DNA of 14,756 nucleotides from JBHHXR01 sp046757205. Its GTDB lineage: Bacteria > Pseudomonadota > Alphaproteobacteria > Rhodobacterales > Rhodobacteraceae. The stretch covers positions 1 to 14,756 of the forward strand of contig JBHHXR010000066.1 of the NCBI GenBank assembly GCA_046757205.1, written 5' to 3'. A program made the position numbers and the translations under genes. The notes beneath the pieces were generated by a model that was not told the origin of the DNA, did no database searches, and saw nothing but the letters and a program-made list of their open reading frames with translations. Shown here in pieces: positions 13,445 through 14,756 of this stretch. Position 1 is the stretch's first letter. Each line of letters starts with the position of its first letter.

Positions 13445-14584
13445 ATGAAAATCGCCATCCCCAAGGAAACACGCGCCGATGAAACGCGCGTTGCCGCCGT
13501 CCCCGAGACCGTGAAGAAGTTCAGCAAGCTGGGGGCGGAAATCGTCGTCCAGTCCGGCGCGGGGAAGACGGCCGATATTTCCGACGAGGACTACAAGGCC
13601 GCCGGCGCGAAGATCGCCAAGACCTTTGCGTCCACCCTCAAGGGCGCCGATATCGTCCTGAAGATACAGCCACCGACGGAAGCGGAGGTGAAATCCTTCG
13701 CCAAGGGGCAGAAATTGTTCTGCGCCATGTCGCCCTTCAACTTTCCGGAAATCGTCGAGGCCTGCGCGGAAAACGGCGTCGACGCCTTCGCTATGGAATT
13801 CATGCCGCGCATCAGCCGCGCGCAATCGATGGATGTCCTGTCGTCGCAGTCGAACCTCGCCGGCTACAAGGCGGTGATCGAGGCGGCCAACGCCTACGGC
13901 AGGGCGATGCCGCAGATGATGACGGCGGCCGGCACGATTGCGCCGGCGAAAGTGTTTGTCATGGGTGTCGGGGTTGCCGGCCTGCAGGCTATCGCCACGG
14001 CGCGCCGTCTGGGCGCGATCGTCAGCGCCACCGACGTGCGCCCGGCCACCGAGGAGCAGGTGGCGTCGCTCGGCGGCAAGTTCATCGCCGTGAAGAACGA
14101 GGAGTTCGCGCAGGCGCAGACCGCCGGCGGCTACGCCAAGGAAATGTCCGACGACTACAAGAAACAGCAGGCCGAACTGGTTGCCGGGCACATTGCCAGG
14201 CAGGACATCGTCGTCACCACGGCCCTGATCCCGGGGCGCAAGGCGCCGGTTCTGGTCACCAAGAAGATGGTGGCGAGCATGAAGTCGGGGTCGGTGATCG
14301 TCGATCTGGCCGTCGAACAGGGCGGAAACGTCGAAGGCGCGGTGCTGGGCGAGGCGGCCGTCACCGGCAACGGCGTCACGATACTAGGCTTCGCCAACAT
14401 GCCCGGCCGTCTGGCCGCCGACGCCTCGGCGCTGTTTTCCAGAAACCACTACAATTTCTTGTCGCCGTTCTTCGGGGATGACGGTTTCGCGCTCGACCCC
14501 GAGGACGAACTGGTCAAGGGCATCCAGCTTACCGCCGGCGGCAAGGTAGTTCACCCCAACATTGCCAACAAGGGGAATGAGTGA
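13445..14584 (+). CDS. pntAA: NAD(P) transhydrogenase subunit alpha part 1 (domain I)
   Basis: This is the NAD(H)-binding domain I of the proton-translocating transhydrogenase, which uses the proton motive force to drive hydride transfer from NADH to NADP+. The 379-residue product ends after domain I with no membrane segments. This is the split, three-subunit form known from Rhodospirillum rubrum, unlike the roughly 510-residue fused PntA of E. coli. The N-terminal signature is KIAIPKETRADETRVAAVP at 2-20. The nucleotide-contact loop PRISRAQSMDVLSSQ carries R122, Q127, D130 and S133, equivalent to the R. rubrum R127, Q132, D135 and S138. The Rossmann glycine motif is GVGVAGLQA at 174-182, and the mobile-loop tyrosine is in GGYAKEM at about 230. 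The 33-base gap before it shows no clear Shine-Dalgarno. The stop overlaps the next start (TGATG). Confidence 0.97.
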   Translation: MKIAIPKETRADETRVAAVPETVKKFSKLGAEIVVQSGAGKTADISDEDYKAAGAKIAKTFASTLKGADIVLKIQPPTEAEVKSFAKGQKLFCAMSPFNFPEIVEACAENGVDAFAMEFMPRISRAQSMDVLSSQSNLAGYKAVIEAANAYGRAMPQMMTAAGTIAPAKVFVMGVGVAGLQAIATARRLGAIVSATDVRPATEEQVASLGGKFIAVKNEEFAQAQTAGGYAKEMSDDYKKQQAELVAGHIARQDIVVTTALIPGRKAPVLVTKKMVASMKSGSVIVDLAVEQGGNVEGAVLGEAAVTGNGVTILGFANMPGRLAADASALFSRNHYNFLSPFFGDDGFALDPEDELVKGIQLTAGGKVVHPNIANKGNE

Positions 14585-14756
14585 TGGCAGGTATGATCGA
14601 CGAACTGGTCGAAGCTGCGCGTCAGGCCGCGGAAGCTTCGCAAAATGTGGCGCGACTGGCAGAGGAGGCGGCGGCGGCCGCGCCCGGTGCCGTGAACGCG
14701 GCGGCCTTCCGGCGGCTGAAATACAAGACCCAGGTGTTCGTCGAGCACGAGGGCGA
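14584..14756 (+). CDS. Partial gene of unknown function following pntAA (N-terminal 57 residues)
   Basis: The ATG at 14584-14586 shares its A with the pntAA stop, a translationally coupled arrangement where pntAB (membrane part 2) would be expected. The first 57 residues run MAGMIDELVEAARQAAEASQ followed by an alanine/glutamate-rich helix to about residue 34, then FRRLKYKTQVFVEHEG. No transmembrane helix and no PntAB signature (a helix with GYYVVW followed by P-x-L-H-T-P-L) appears, whereas a canonical PntAB enters its first membrane helix within about 15-20 residues. It could be a separate small protein inserted between pntAA and pntAB, or a PntAB with an unusual long soluble coiled-coil extension. 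The gene is cut by the window edge. A second in-frame ATG lies at 14593. Confidence 0.75.
   Translation, partial: MAGMIDELVEAARQAAEASQNVARLAEEAAAAAPGAVNAAAFRRLKYKTQVFVEHEG

Noticed and set aside
1..14756. Mobile elements, CRISPR arrays, tRNAs, phage or defence genes
   Set aside because: No short regularly spaced repeats, transposase or integrase motifs, terminal repeats, tRNA-like cloverleaf or toxin-antitoxin-like pairs were seen on either strand. Gene content is housekeeping and metabolic.

Overview
The window is GC-rich, densely coded chromosomal DNA. It looks alphaproteobacterial. The evidence is the short aa3-type cytochrome oxidase subunit IV protein next to a three-subunit type transhydrogenase alpha-1 gene, the tryptophan-containing 'PWRPP' uracil-DNA glycosylase variant, a DmdC-like acyl-CoA dehydrogenase and general codon usage. 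The order within the class cannot be fixed from sequence alone. There is no sign of phage, insertion sequence, integron, CRISPR or tRNA/rRNA. Most of this is core or conserved-accessory chromosome rather than an island.

Left part (1-2554): on the minus strand, pyrB (aspartate carbamoyltransferase) overlaps by four bases a truncated gene of unknown function that runs off the left edge. Divergent from pyrB is a plus-strand pair: a family-4-like uracil-DNA glycosylase that lacks most of its iron-sulfur cysteines, and moaB (molybdenum cofactor). The divergent gap holds a plausible pyrB promoter and a long inverted repeat.

Middle (2555-7755): a two-gene RND efflux unit, with a periplasmic adaptor and an inner-membrane pump two bases apart. 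It has its own TATAAT-containing leader with possible competing hairpins. The adaptor ends in a tandem duplication of a 52-residue module. The pump carries an extra C-terminal pair of predicted membrane helices and lacks the AcrB-type lysine in TM10. No outer-membrane TolC-like gene is present here.

Right of centre (7756-10265): alternating single genes. A secreted DsbD N-terminal-domain protein is on minus, YqgE/AlgH on plus, and the tRNA t6A enzyme Sua5 on minus; YqgE and Sua5 overlap tail-to-tail by 24 bases. A 32-bp near-palindrome overlaps the likely sua5 promoter and the leader of the next operon.

Right part (10386-14756): an acyl-CoA dehydrogenase with a metallo-beta-lactamase-fold hydrolase three bases downstream. 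Then comes a promoter-preceded unit of a 44-residue aa3 oxidase subunit IV, pntAA, and a gene that starts inside the pntAA stop codon. That last gene does not look like pntAB in the 57 residues visible.

No stretch over about 300 bases lacks a gene. No convincing rho-independent terminator was seen. The most unusual items are the adaptor's duplicated C-terminal module, the unidentified gene inserted after pntAA, the cysteine-poor glycosylase, and three structured intergenic regions.
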